Below, piece by piece: positions 33,579 through 45,061 of a stretch of 64,000 bases of DNA. Numbering within the stretch: the stretch's first letter is position 1; each line of letters starts with the position of its first letter. The notes beneath the pieces were generated by a model. That model saw only the letters and a list, made by a program, of their open reading frames with translations, was not told where the DNA came from and made no database searches. The DNA is taken from contig CM044961.1 of NCBI GenBank assembly GCA_024516035.1, positions 37,475,112 through 37,539,111 of the forward strand, read 5' to 3'. Both the position numbers and the translations under genes were made by a program. The DNA is from Bactericera cockerelli. Lineage: Eukaryota > Arthropoda > Insecta > Hemiptera > Triozidae.

Positions 33579-36500
33579 TCAAAACTGTTCCGTGTAATTG
33601 AGCGGATGGGGATATCTCTGGTACAAGCTCCGGTTGTACGGAATACGGAAGTACGCCCTCAGAAACTGGTTGTCTATGATGTCGAAAGATTTGTGTATGT
33701 CCTTGCGCAGGGACCTCGCCAGACTCCGAATTTCCAAGATCATCTTCTTGTCCACTCGATCCGTGAAGATGAGATTCTGTTCCGAGTTGAACCGAGGCTT
33801 GTGCGTCGCGTTCGTGTGGAATCGCCACTTCTCGTAGCGGCCCGATTGGAGCACCGTGTCCATACGGCGGATGAACTTGTTGAACAGTCTGTGAAACAAG
33901 AAAAGTTGTAAAAAAAATGTTGTCATATTTGTGTTCATCACTTTTGTGTTGTCACAACTACTCACACTATGTGCGATCAACCATCGGCATCGTGAGGACT
34001 TGGACTTTTTCTTTTCAAGCCATTAAAACCTCAGGAAACTGCAAGCTAGCCTGGCTTGAAAGGGTTGGCTAGTCAGTTTTCTGTTTATAGTTCTCTAGCG
34101 AGACACTGGTCTTCTTTCCTGTTTAACGTCCCCAGCCAGGAAATTTTTTAAATGTTAGGAAAATTTTAGGTTAAATTGTAATGAAAATATTTCTTTATTG
34201 GTACAATAATAATTTATACATTATTCATCTCCTTTATACTGTATAGCCCTGTCATCAGTTTTGAGATAGTTTTAGGTAGTGTTAGGACAGATAAAATTGT
34301 AATAGATATACCTGTCATCAGTGTTAGGATAGTTTTAGGTAGTGTTTGGGCAAATAAAATTGTAATAGGTATACCTGTCATCAGCCTTGATCATCTGTTC
34401 CTCTCGGTAGGGCCTGTACTCATCCATGAGGTCATCCCAGGAGCTATGACTCCTATTCAGCAGGATGCCTCCCACACATTGGTTCACCATTTTGGACAGC
34501 CGCGCCCTGTGAAAGATTATATGAAAATGAATGTTGTTAAATAGAATAAGAATTAGTGTTAGAAGTCAGTATTTCAATACACAAGTTCATGACGGATCAT
34601 CAGAGCTATGAAGATGGACGCCAATGACGTGGTGTAGAGTGTTGTCCGTGTTCATTTCGAATCAATCCGCCACAAAACATTGCGGAGCACTAGTTCCTGT
34701 GCTTTCTACAAGTTAAAGGCCTTGTGGAACAATAGTTCCTGTAAGTTACAAACTTTGCAGAGCACTAGTTCCTGTGCTTTCTACAAGTTAAAGGTATTGT
34801 GGAACAATAGTTCCTGTAAGTTACAAACTTTGCGGAGCACTAGTTCCTGTGCTTTCTAGAAGTTAAAGGTATTGTGGAACAATAGTTCCTGTAAGTTACA
34901 AACTTTGCGGAGCACTGGTTCCTGTGCTTTCTACAAGTTAAAGGTATTGTGGAACAATAGTTCCTGTAAGTTAAAAACATTGCGGAGCACTAGTTCCTGT
35001 GCTTTCTACAAGTTAAAGGTATTGTGGAACAATAGTTCCTGTAAGTTAAAAACTTTGTAGAGTAATGGTTCTTTTAAGTAAAACCTTGTCAATGATTCCC
35101 ACAAGTTGAAAAACTTGTAGAACAATACTTTAAAAACTTTTGGGCAGTAGTTAGGTATGTTGGTTCCTACAAGTTAAAAACCTTTTATTCAATAGTTATC
35201 TAGGTTGGTTTCTCCAATTTAAAAACCTTGTTGAGCCATTCCTTGTGCAGCAATGGTTAGATTGGTCTCTATAAGTTGAAAACGTGTGGAGCAATGTTGG
35301 GTGGAAGAGATTACTGCAGTCAATAACCCCGTCCTTTAGTTAGGACATTAGTATTATTTTTTTCTTTGATATTTATTTATTTTCACTTTTTCATTTTTTT
35401 CTTAATTTTGTACTGTAAATATTGTACATTACTTTGTCCTTCTAATGAAGCTTTATAATTATATTACAATAATAATAATATCGCCTTATTTATACTGCCC
35501 GATTAGGACTATTGAAGTCTCATTATTCCAGCAGTAAGCCCAAGACATATTATTATGTGGTAAAAATCTCGATTGGGAGCATAACATGTCCTAGCTGGGT
35601 TTCGAACCCACGACCTCTGGAGTCTTTGGATTCACAGAGTGCCGCCTTTACCACTGAGCTACCGGGACAGATTATTAATGCTGGGACTCACCTGTACTCT
35701 CTGCGGTAGTGGTCCTTGACGAGCTTCACCTTGATATGTGACTTGATGCGGTTGCGCAGGAAGTACTGATCCCAGAGTACTGTGGGGGTGACGGGGGCCT
35801 TGGTGCGGCGGGGTTTCATTGTGGTCTTCTTGGTGAGAAAGAGGTGCGTATACCTGGGAGAGTAATCATAGTAAGAATTTTTCAATTTATATTTATTAAC
35901 GGGCGAGCCCAATGTACAATTAAACAAGATTACATATCAAAAGATTACACATTACATCAAAATTTAACAAACAACAAAGAAAATTTAATAAAGAAAAAGT
36001 TGCTCAGGAGAATATGAAACGTCCAGAAATATGAAGAAAAAAATGACATCCGACCAAAAATATTTTTTTTTACAAAAACGATTACAATAGTTCCGATTGC
36101 TAATATTAGAGATTCACCGGAAGTAGGTACCTAATTCTTTATATTTTTACAATAATATGATCTCACAACTTGAAATATCCCTAGGGACAATAGCTCGATC
36201 ATCAGAGGCACGCTTCCTCTCGGTAGTGAGTTTGGTAAAACATTTTGAAGAAATGTTTTACCTTTGAAATATATTTTATTCATTCATTCTCTTGAAAAAA
36301 AGTACTATGTATACTTTTAGTAAAGATAGATACGTCCAGTGAGGCTAGGACTTGAATGGGTGACCATTCAAAATCAAACCCTCGTGATGCTGGCTGTTCC
36401 CAGCTTCACTCAGACTGGGTGAGGTTACTTTGAGTAGCTATTTGTGAGTTTTCAGATTGCAGGGTGAAACCCCTTGATATGACCATGCAGTTTAAAGTTG

Positions 36501-37153
36501 ATGACATGGATATTCAGAACAGATCCAATGTCTAGGCTCCTGTCATGTCCATTGATTCTATTTGATTTTAACGTCCTGATTTGAAGTACAGGCATTTTAC
36601 CCTCCATTCGCTAGAAATCGTACCAGCTACCCACATAAACCTCATCCAACTTAGGTAGGGCCGGAAATGCCAGCCTCGCGTGTTTGGAAGGAACATAATT
36701 TTCTTCGAAAAGTCTGCCCCAACCGAGAATCGAACTTGGGATCTCTGGACTACAGGCCATAGTCACAACTGTTACGCCACGGAGGCTGTGTGTTTATACT
36801 GATACAATTTGTACTCACATGGTGGCGGCATATTTGTACGTCTCTCCCCGTGTGGGCGGGCCTCGATTGATGTAGGGCTCCATGCGTTGCGCCAGACCCG
36901 GGTCATCATCATCAGGCTCCGCCTCCCTGCTCCCCTCCTCCTCCTCGTATTGGTTCATACGCCCCTCCCCCTGATGCCCCTCCTTCGCCTCCATCCTCTG
37001 GAAGGGCACATTCTCACCCTCGTCGTTCTGATACCCGTCGTACAAGAGGTCTGGCTCCTGGACGTTCTCTGGGAATTCGTCCTGGGCGTGGACTGGTGTC
37101 AACAACTTCAAGGACCACAGACTGCAGAGTGTCAGAAGATGCAGGACGTTCAT
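33579..37153 (-). CDS. Gene C: secreted protein with acidic N-terminal region
   Basis: Four minus-strand exons join in phase: 37153-36819, 35853-35692, 34506-34375 and 33888-33579, giving 312 residues. Residues 1-23 (MNVLHLLTLCSLWSLKLLTPVHA) are a signal peptide. Residues 24-110 are highly acidic (YEEEEGS, EPDDDDPG), like a propeptide. A Lys/Thr linker (TKKTTMKPRRTKAPVTPT) follows, then a basic, aromatic domain. The last exon contains EIRSLARSLRKDIHKSFDII and DNQFLRAYFRIPYN, the clearest match to gene A exon 3 (EIRVLAYNLREVIYKTFDSA). Sequons NRS (twice), NAT and NYT are present. All splice sites are GT-AG. Intron 1 holds SINEs and intron 2 a 75-bp minisatellite. The gene is convergent with B. 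No known domain is recognised. Confidence 0.82.
33930..34150 (-). repeat. SINE fragments in gene C intron 3
   Basis: 33930-33970 matches TGTTCATCACTTTTGTG with CACAACTACTCAC (tRNA-SINE 3' end). 34005-34145 is the inverted copy of the 19320-19460 repeat (AGCCATTAAAACCTCAGGAA, GAGACACTGGTCTTC). Confidence 0.6.
34670..35065. repeat. 75-bp minisatellite, about 5 copies, in gene C intron 2
   Basis: The unit holds GCGGAGCACTAGTTCCTGTG, CTTTCTACAAGTTAAAGG and AACAATAGTTCCTGTAAGTT. More diverged units continue to about 35290. It does not include exon sequence. A weak GTAAGT-like string (CTGTAAGTTA) occurs on the plus strand only, opposite to the gene. Confidence 0.9.
35297..35670. repeat. Retroelement tail and tRNA-derived SINE in gene C intron 2
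   Basis: 35297-35470 is the tail GTTGGGTGGAAGAGATTAC to AATGAAGCTTTATAA, matching 11795-11970. 35480-35670 is a minus-orientation tRNA SINE with GCCTTATTTATACTGCCCGA and a head ending CACTGAGCTACCGGGACA. Confidence 0.8.
36333..36800. repeat. 5S-derived SINE (+) abutting a tRNA-derived SINE (-) in gene C intron 1
   Basis: 36333-36505 carries GTCCAGTGAGGCTAGGACTT, the 5S-derived segment, and a TGACCATGCAGTTTAAAG end. 36510-36795 is the reverse of the 30344 SINE, ending in GTTACGCCACGGAGG. Confidence 0.75.
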
Positions 37154-37218
37154 CCTAGCTGGTTCTTTTGATTGATCCTAGTTCTTTTGATTGATCCTAG
37201 TTCTTTTGATTGATCCTA
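37154..37218. repeat. 19-bp minisatellite right upstream of gene C start codon
   Basis: TAGTTCTTTTGATTGATCC is repeated about four times beginning a few bases from the ATG (37153), as another array does at gene A. It would be 5' UTR or core promoter of gene C. Confidence 0.85.
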
Positions 37219-38590
37219 GTTCTTTTGAACGATTCGGTTCGGTAGACTTATCCAGCCATGTGTGACCGAACTGTGGCTGCACTTCCTGTTTTTTTTCCCC
37301 TACTCTTTCTTCGTTGTTGTCTTTTATTTATTTTTAGAGATGAAAATAATACTCTCAATTGAGTTTACAAAAAGAATCAACGTGTTCTTACAATTCTTTT
37401 TCACTTTATTCTTCCTCCTGTAACACCAACCTACACTTGAAATAAACCGAAAATCCTGCTTAAAACACACAAAACCGTTACACTATTATTTTACATATAA
37501 AAGGTTCCAATTGATCTAATAGACTAGCATTATTTCAATTGAAGAAAGATCGATCCAAACCCTTCCGTTTTGGACGCACGTTTAAGTCTATATTTCAAAC
37601 GCAAAGGGCACCTGCTCCAACAGCTAAGAAGACGCTCAGGTAGGCTAAACTGAGAAAGACTTGATAGTTACCCACGGTCACTGCAGGGTCTTTGTTCATA
37701 AAAAAATCGTGAATGTTAGTCCAGGAAATCATATTTTGGCAATTGTCGATAAAAACTATTGAATGGATAAATTTGTGTAGCAAAAAGTATTAAACTAATT
37801 TTCAATATAACTGAGTCAAGTTTTCTTTTGATAAATGTATGTACATATATGATGCTTTTGAATCAATAATAAACTTTATTAACTGTTCTTGACTAATATT
37901 TTAACAGATATATTGATTAATAATAATAATTTATTTGCACTAAAAACTTCCTTCTGCGTAAAAGGATGCGTTACTAAAACGAATACACACAAAACCAAAA
38001 GGGTCAAGGGTCAGGTCACTTTGAGAAGACCCCTTTGTTTTAGGTGAAAATTGTCACACTTCGATGTTAGCCTCTAGTGTAACACTGTTAAAAGAAACAG
38101 CAAGTTAACTACTCATAAGGCCGTACTTGGTAAGGAGGTTCAAGAGTCCCCTTCCGACCAAATGAAAGACCATCTTAGGGTTTTGACAAAAATGAAAAAT
38201 AAATAAAATTGTATAGTTAATTACCTAGATTTTACTCCCATACTGTCATTCCTTGAGATGGTATGACCCACGATAAAATGAAAGTATCTCTCTTCGACAT
38301 CTCAAATTTCAAACATGTAAATAGTTTGAAACAGTCCCCAACTAAAAAATGTTCTAAATGGAAGATCAAAGATTCTACTCATTACATAATATGGTCCAAA
38401 CAATCTTTACAGATATACGTCCTTTTTAATAACCGTTCCTTGGATTTATTTTTCTTCTATAATCCTACAAAGGCTCAAAAAGTTAAAATTAGCTTACATA
38501 ATGAACAAATACATTCTATAAATTATAATTAACAAAGATAATCATTCAATTCGATTCCTTTCAACTCGGGCTAACATGCCGGCCCAGATT
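37219..38590. other. Intergenic, no gene seen
   Basis: AT-rich sequence between gene C and the repeats beyond. A plus-strand TATAAAAG at about 37496-37503 stands out, but no coding exon follows it on that strand. Open frames at 37595-37783 and 38263-38532 lack splice or family support. Confidence 0.4.
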
Positions 38591-38599
38591 GTAGTTTCC

Positions 38600-38750
38600 T
38601 AAGTGTTTAATGGCTAACGAAGAAAAAGTCCTTACGATGGTTGATCGCACATAGGAATATGTGATTTAGGACAAGCCAATTTTGAAATAAAGTTTTCTGG
38701 AGACTATCATTCCCTGCAGGTGTAGCCAAGCTGCCTACAACAACAACATT
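38600..38750 (+). repeat. SINE with (CAA)n tail
   Basis: Third copy of the family at 14885 and 15760, with GTCCTTACGATGGTTGATCG, GTGTAGCCAAGCTGCCTACA and an ACAACAACA tail. Confidence 0.6.
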
Positions 38751-38764
38751 ATATTTTAAATATA

Positions 38765-39475
38765 TTACTTCCGAGAAATTTCTAATATTAGAAATCGGAA
38801 GTATTGTGTTCGTTTTTGTAAAAAAAAAATACTTTTTTGCTCCGATTTCAATTTTTTTCATATTTCTGGACGTTTCATAACCTCCTGAGCAAATTTGGTT
38901 TTGTGTCCGTCTGTCGGTCTGTCTGTCTGTCTGTTAAAACGATTCCTTGTAACGCGCAAATCTCGGAAACTACTCGACCGATTTTGATAAAATTTTGCAC
39001 ACATCTAGGAGACATTCTGTAAATGGTCCCATTTTAAATTCATCGAATTCGTACTAGCGGCTCTGGGTGAAAGAGACCATGCGCCTGACCACTAACTTTT
39101 TACTTAAATGCTTATATCTCGTGAACGGTACACCCGATTTTGATGAAATTTTGTATGTATATGCATATTATTGTTTTACACAGGCTTTTTATATTTACTT
39201 TTTAATTAATTATAATTTGACTCTGATATTTAAGAAAATCCGAAATTTTGGACAATAAAGTCAAAAAATAAGAATCACGACTTGCCGATACAGAATTTTT
39301 TGTAGAATCTAGAATGTAGAAAAAACGGTTTTCTACCAGATAAAACAAATTTGAAGAAAATCGGTTCAGCCGTTTCGGAGATACAAGTAATTTAGTATAA
39401 AAACTCAAAATTCGCACATGTACACAATGTGAAACAATCACGAGGAAGTATTGTGTCCATAATTGGCAGTGTTTT
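38765..39475 (+). repeat. Interspersed element with (GTCT)n and AATATT palindrome
   Basis: Begins TACTTCCGAGAAATTTCTAA with TATTAGAAATCGGAAGTATT, contains GTCTGTCTGTCTGTCTGTTA and the common insect TE string CTCGGAAACTACTCGACCGA, and ends ACGAGGAAGTATTGTGTCCA. The start recurs at 47945-48010 and, as a scrap, at 399-425. There is no intact coding frame. Confidence 0.6.
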
Positions 39476-40149
39476 TTTTTCTATATTTAATTTTGTAAAT
39501 ATTGTCAAGTTTTTTCCATCAGTTAATATTTATTGTTGATTGTTTTCCATAAAAAATAAAGTGTAAATAAATAAACATTCCTTTCACAATCCTCATGCAA
39601 AAGTTTGTGTCTTAGGATAAGGGAAACTATTTAGCACAGCCCTGGTTCTTCAGGCAGGAATTTCAAGTCTCTTATCAGATGAAAAACATTCAGCTGAATA
39701 CTGTTGATTCAAACACTAGCGCTCGGTGATGCAGTAGCATAAGCCTTTCTACTGCTAAACCTGTAGAACAAAGGCTTGAATTATAGCTAACCAAAGTAGT
39801 CTGACCTTATGATGCCCACAAAATTACCCTATAATGCCTATTAATGAATGCGTGTCTCAAAAAAAACAATATATGTTACAAATTTTGGAAACCTTTTTCA
39901 TTTTAAAATAATATTTTGGAAAAATGTTTTCAAGAGGGTCTTGTAAAAAAAAAATCTAAAAATAAAAAAATTGGAGCTATTTACCTATTCTAAACCCCTC
40001 TCAAATTATTCAAATTATTATTTTCAAGTACAACCGATTTTCAAAATTTGTAACATAGATCGTTTCTCGAGACACGTATTCAACTACTTATTATAATGGG
40101 AATTTTTATGGAAAGGTCTTTTCGAATTCTCGTCTACAATTTATTCTAA
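39476..40149. other. Intergenic, no gene seen
   Basis: AT-rich, with a short imperfect inverted repeat around 39850-40080 (GCGTGTCTCAAAAAA and TTTCTCGAGACACG, together with AAATTTTGGAAACC and GATTTTCAAAATTTG) that may be a small foldback element. Confidence 0.35.
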
Positions 40150-40312
40150 AATGTTAGTTAAAGCTATCATACATGTGTTAATCACTTTCGCGATGTCACA
40201 TCTACTCAAACTCGCTTTACTAAATCTTTGCTGAAACCGGGACTTGAACCACCGACCTCCAGGTTACAAGTCCGCCGCCTTATCGATCAAGCTTCCGAGG
40301 TCGGTTTAGAAG
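40150..40312 (-). repeat. tRNA-derived SINE
   Basis: Minus-orientation copy with CATGTGTTAATCACTTTCGC, ACTCAAACTCGCTTTACTAA and ATCGATCAAGCTTCCGAGGT, the same family as 48906-49050. Confidence 0.75.
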
Positions 40313-40559
40313 TAAAGTTGTGATCGTGAAGAATGGGCTGATTTAACCAATCTTGATGGCTGTTTATTTTATTACATTTTATTATTGGGATAATAAATTA
40401 TGTACTTCGATTTTTATTTTATTTAATTTACATTTTTAGATACCTAGATCTATATTTTTCTGAGACTTACGTTTAACAAATTTTGTATTGAAAAAGGTTA
40501 ATAAAATATTTAATGTGGAATTATTATATGTCCGCACGGTGCCAATGGTTATTCCTTTC

Positions 40560-40670
40560 CCAGAGATCAGTTATTGTCAAAACTTCCAAGGGGTTGTGAA
40601 GAATGTGAAGCTTGCCAAACGGAACACTGCAGCAAATTTGCCAAACGCAAAGGACGTTACCTGTAGCCTA
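40560..40670 (+). other. Cysteine-rich open segment, possible zinc-finger exon scrap
   Basis: After a CCTTTCCCAG acceptor-like site one frame reads RGCEECEACQTEHCSKFAKR and ends at TAG about eight codons later. The CxxCxxCxxxxC spacing resembles the first half of a CXXC-type DNA-binding zinc finger. The second half is missing and there is no neighbouring exon, so it may be a relic or a coincidence. Confidence 0.2.
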
Positions 40671-41925
40671 ATCCAGAAACACTCTCAAAATCACTGAATC
40701 TCCTTTTTCAACTCACTCAGATTAGTTTTTTGCGTTCAAATTAACCAATCAGAGTGCATTGTATGACAATTGAAAGGGAGATTTGGAAATTAGAAGAGAA
40801 TACCGTTGGCATTAGCACTAATATTATTACAATAATAATGAGAGTGTTTCTGGAACGGGCTACTGGCAATTTTCCTCAGTATAAAGTTACGTTAGGTTTT
40901 TCAGAGTCATGCGCTCCAGTTCATAACAAACAGGTGAAGTCAGCCAGCAGACTTGAATAGAATGTTAAGTACACTACTTCCTGAGGTTTTATTTCTTGCC
41001 TCGCATGAAGTAATTAGACGTAAAGTGACTAACCGGTGACGTAAATATAACTTATTTACAGGCTATATAACTTTAAATAGCTTTACTTGCTGAAATAACT
41101 TCAGAGGTGTGATGAATTGAGCCGATTGTGGGATCTGGCGTGAGGTTTGAGTATCCGAGTTATTGGAAGAGAAGAATGTGACCCTTTAAGTACCAGAAGA
41201 AGTCGGATAAAAAGAAGAAAAGGTAAGTGGATTTTGTGTCAATACTGGTTGGAAATGTCTATACTGGTTTGGACTGGAGAAAATATTTCTTTATACTTTC
41301 TGAAGCCGACTAGTTCACTAAAGACCAATGGTGGAATTTCATTGGAGCACCATGGAATATGCTACACTGCAGTATGCTTCAAGACCATCTCCACCAGAAG
41401 CAACATGGAGCAATAAATTGTGTTTCAGAGGTCAATGACTACAATTAGGCTTACCGTAGGATCCTTTTATAGTGGTGCTCCAAGCAATATTTTTGCTGTT
41501 ACAGTATGATGACAAAGGGTGTATGTGTGGAAATAAAAGAGAAGATGTAGATAGGAACAATAAGTTTAGAAAAATAAATTTCACAATATTGATGATTTGT
41601 TTCTCAGATTTCTCTAGTAGTAAAAGGCACTCTTTAGATGACGGTATAGATCTTCGTTAACGACTATGCATACATCGATTCACCTCATATGAGAAAGCGA
41701 AAGTTATGTACCTAGGATTTGGGTGATGCAGTGTGTGATATAACAGACGCTACACGTAGAGTCAGTATTCTTGTAAGTGTACTTGGTTTATCTTCGACTT
41801 CAGCTTAATTTTAATCTACTTGAAGTTTCTTGGGAGAATGTTGAGTTGAAATAGAATTGTTCATTATTACAACTACAACTCGAATAAGTGCTATGAAGTT
41901 ACTCATGACTAGAGGGTTCTATTTA
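40671..41925. other. Intergenic, no gene seen
   Basis: Open frames at 40754-40960, 41147-41416 and 41472-41660 show no signal peptide, splice context or family match. Nothing else is recognisable. Confidence 0.4.
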
Positions 41926-41929
41926 TTGT

Positions 41930-42125
41930 AGGCAACCTCCGTGTTTGAGCATTGGTTGCTGATTCGGAAGTTGCGGGTTCGAATTGTTGGCGGAACGGAA
42001 AATTCTGACCGAGTTTTTCCGTTTCCGGAATAGCATGGATGCAAAGGTAAATTGCCCTGAAGTACTGCGGAAGTGTTTCCGGGGCACAACTACGTTTAAA
42101 AATAAAATATTTTTGTTGTTGTTGA
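41930..42125 (+). repeat. tRNA-derived SINE
   Basis: CATTGGTTGCTGATTCGGAA, then a B-box-like TTGCGGGTTCGAATTGTT and a body with GACCGAGTTTTTCCGTTTCC, ending near a TTGTTGTTGTTG run. Only one copy is in this window. Confidence 0.5.
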
Positions 42126-42639
42126 TATAATTGAGTGTTTCTTTAGAAAGGTCTTGTCTTGTCAAGGGGTTCTCTGACAGGCCGAGTGGGCCCAAGAACT
42201 CCAACAACCAACCGCATTCTTACATGTAGTGACTTGTATACAAATTGAACGCCTCAGCAATTACTTCCTTTCAGAAAATCCTTAAAATTTCCAATGTTGA
42301 TTGTTGGTTTCTAAATAATGATATTTTTTCTTCCCTTTTTATTGGTGTAGGTTATTAGCCCACAGCCACTCAGAAGGTTATTTAACCAAAGATGTAAGAC
42401 TATGTCTTTTATAAAATACAAAGACTTGTAGAAAATTACGAATTTTATAAAAATGTGAGAGCAAGAATTTTGGTTGTTGAGCATCGGAGTGTTGGCCAGA
42501 TAGAAAAAGGTCTTACGTACATGATTGTACTTTTTATCTCACTTATCTATGTTTCAGGTAGCGTCTCGAGGTACCATGAGAAGTATGAGAGCATAAGTGA
42601 CTATCGATTTTGTCAGAAATTCGCACAAAATCCCAAGAA

Positions 42640-44809
42640 ATGTCTTCACTAGAACTCTCAAAAAATGAAATGAACTCAATCAAACCTCACTTCACCTCCC
42701 TGATCCTGTTTCTGAGCCTGCTGGTTCAACTTTATCAAACATTAGAAACGGATCAGGCTGTGATCGATGGAAAGTACAACGTTTTGGCCCAAAATTTAAC
42801 GGCGGAAGAGTTGGAATTTCTGCACAAAGTCGTGAACTATGACACCGAGGTGAATCTCAGGTATCTGATCCTGAACAAGACGCAGGAGATGTATGCGCAG
42901 AACTATGCGCAGATGTACAAACAGGCCGAGGATCAGATTGTGTTTCACGAGGACCATTTGAGTAAGTGGTTGACGCGCTAGTCTGGTAATCCATGTAGCG
43001 TAGGGATCCGTGGGTTTGAATACCACCCAGTGCATAAATTTTTCCTCGGAGGGTTGGGTGGTAGAAAATGATTTAAGCATGAACCTCGCCTGGTGGTTGG
43101 TTACCTTCCACTAAAGAGTGTTATGATTGTTATTAAGTAAGAAACGTCTTCTGAGCGAATTATAGGTGCAAAATTGGTCAGATCAGTAGTTACTTATACT
43201 CATTTTTAGTTGTGTTCACCTAAAAAGGTGCTGGTTTTAATAATGAATTATCCAAGTGTAGTGCGGTGACGAGTGTTGATTGTGACTATTCATCGTTTTA
43301 TAGAGAACATTTTCTACGCATATTTATAGTACTGTTGAATAGAAACCAAGGGACAGAGCAAAAATTCTATTATAAAGAGATTTTCTAATATAGCCACTTC
43401 TCTATTACACATAAACAAGTGACACAGAACCTGAGATTTTATGTGCAAGTTTGTCTGTGTTTACAATTAATTTAAAATAAGTTGCCGTTCGGTTTCAATT
43501 GAATGGTAAAGTAGTGATTCGACTAATCTTAAAACATCGCTTTTGGAAAGAAGACTCGAAATGAAGATGACTGAAGATATTGAAAAAGACCTGATAAATT
43601 ATTAGAAGTATGTAGTACAATAATGTAAACAAATAATAAAAAAGCATGCTCTTTAAGGCATCTCATTCATCTCGTTGATAGCAAACAAATGTCATCAATA
43701 TACAAAATGAATTCAACAAGTAAATCCCCACACAAATGTCTATAAAATTTTGCCAATGCATAGAAGTATTGATCTAACTGAGACAACACGTGGTACATTG
43801 TAACCTCTGACAAAAAACCTTTGACAAAAAATCTTATAGATCGAACAAACATACAACATACTCTTGAAGACTTATCACAAACGAGTACAATCTTCAGATA
43901 CTTTAGTCTCACAAATGAGTACAATCTACAGATACTTTAGTCTCACAAATGAGTACAATCTTCAGATACTTTAGTCTTACAAATGAGTACAATCTACAGA
44001 TACTTTAGTCTCACAAATGAGTACAATCTACAGATACTTTTGTCTCACAAATGAGTACAATCTACAGATACTTTAGTCTCACAAATGAGTACAATCTACA
44101 GATACTTTAGTCTCACAGATGAGTACAATCTACAGATACTTTAGTCTCACAAATGAGTACAATCTACAGATACTTTTGTCTCACAAATGAGTACAATCTA
44201 CAGATACTTTAGTCTCACAAATGAGTACAATCTACAGATACTTTAGTCTCACAGATGAGTACAATCTACAGATACTTTAATCTCACAAATGAGTACAAAC
44301 TTGAGATAACCAGTTCAGCCATCCACACTCTCTGACCATCACCTATTCTTTTCTTTGCAGAAATAAAATACTATCATTATTTCGTCAGGCATCAGCAATT
44401 TGAAATGATTTACTACCCTCTGGTCGAGAAATTCTTCTTCAAAGTCCTTCGTTTTGTGCCTCAGGAAGTGAAAAGGATGTCCCGCTTTGTCTACCATCCA
44501 GAGCTCGGACATTATCGGCAAGAATTCCTCGAGAACGAAGAACTTATTGACAAGAGAATCAACATCATTCGGAATATTTTCGATGACGCCCTCAAATCTC
44601 ACTATGTTCTCACGGATGATCTAGATGTGCTCAATTTCGTCAACAATTCGCGAGCCAAAATCGACGACTTTTTCCAGAGTAAACAATATTTTCAAGTTTT
44701 GCGAGAAATGAATATAACGCTCGTCAAAGATATTGCTGCCAAGGAGAAGAATCGAACTCGCGTTTCAAGTCAGATTAGACAAGCTACGGTTGTGTCTTTG
44801 TTGAATTGA
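42640..44809 (+). CDS. Gene D: two-exon secreted protein of the cluster
   Basis: Exon 1 (42640-42961) ends at A|GTAAGT in phase 1, and exon 2 (44361-44809) follows TTCTTTGCAG and ends in TGA. The product is 256 residues, or 246 from the second ATG at 42670, whose first residues (MNSIKPHFTSLILFLSLLVQ) form a good signal peptide. Exon 2 starts KIKYYHYFVRHQQFEMIYYP and contains IRNIFDDALKSHYVLTDD followed by LNFVNNS, shared in pattern with exons E and F. Sequons NLT, NKT, NNS, NIT and NRT are present. An AATAAA lies at 44960-44965. No known domain is recognised. The intron contains a SINE and a 34-bp minisatellite that stops about 60 bases before the acceptor. Confidence 0.8.
42965..43135 (+). 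repeat. tRNA-derived SINE immediately after gene D exon 1 donor
   Basis: AGTGGTTGACGCGCTAGTCT, TAGCGTAGGGATCCGTGG and GTTTGAATACCACCCAG (B box region) start right at the donor. It ends ACCTTCCACTAAAGAGTGTT, as in the copy at 21395 (inverted). The donor itself may therefore partly derive from the SINE boundary. Confidence 0.75.
43136..43885. other. Gene D intron, no feature seen
   Basis: AT-rich intron sequence without recognisable repeats apart from the SINE before it and the minisatellite after it. Confidence 0.45.
43886..44300 (+). repeat. 34-bp minisatellite, about 12 copies, upstream of gene D exon 2
   Basis: The unit is CACAAATGAGTACAATCTAC plus AGATACTTTAGTCT with very few changes. 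Every unit holds a CTACAG (or CTTCAG) that resembles a weak 3' splice site. It ends about 60 bases before the real acceptor at 44360. Confidence 0.93.
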
Positions 44810-44959
44810 ACCAGGGTGGTTTGTTTAGGTAAGCTGTTGATGAAACTGTTTCTTTCCTGCAGAGATAATCTTGAAGACGTTCTTTTGTAAACATCCAAAC
44901 ATTTTTGATAACTTGAGTAGTAAGAAATGATACAGGTATAAATATGGATCGTACGTCGA

Positions 44960-44965
44960 ATAAAC
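44960..44965 (+). terminator. Poly(A) signal of gene D
   Basis: AATAAA 151 bases after the stop codon, in an AT-rich stretch, before the LINE insertion. Confidence 0.5.
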
Positions 44966-45061
44966 AATAATTAATAAAAACATTTGTTAGGTACGTTATC
45001 TTTGATGAATGCAATCCAATTTTGATAAAAACTTTATTTTCACAGGAGAAAATATTAAAGT

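Noticed and set aside
38837..39441. Open frames near the (GTCT)n run
   Set aside because: They are inside a known-type interspersed element with no coherent domain.
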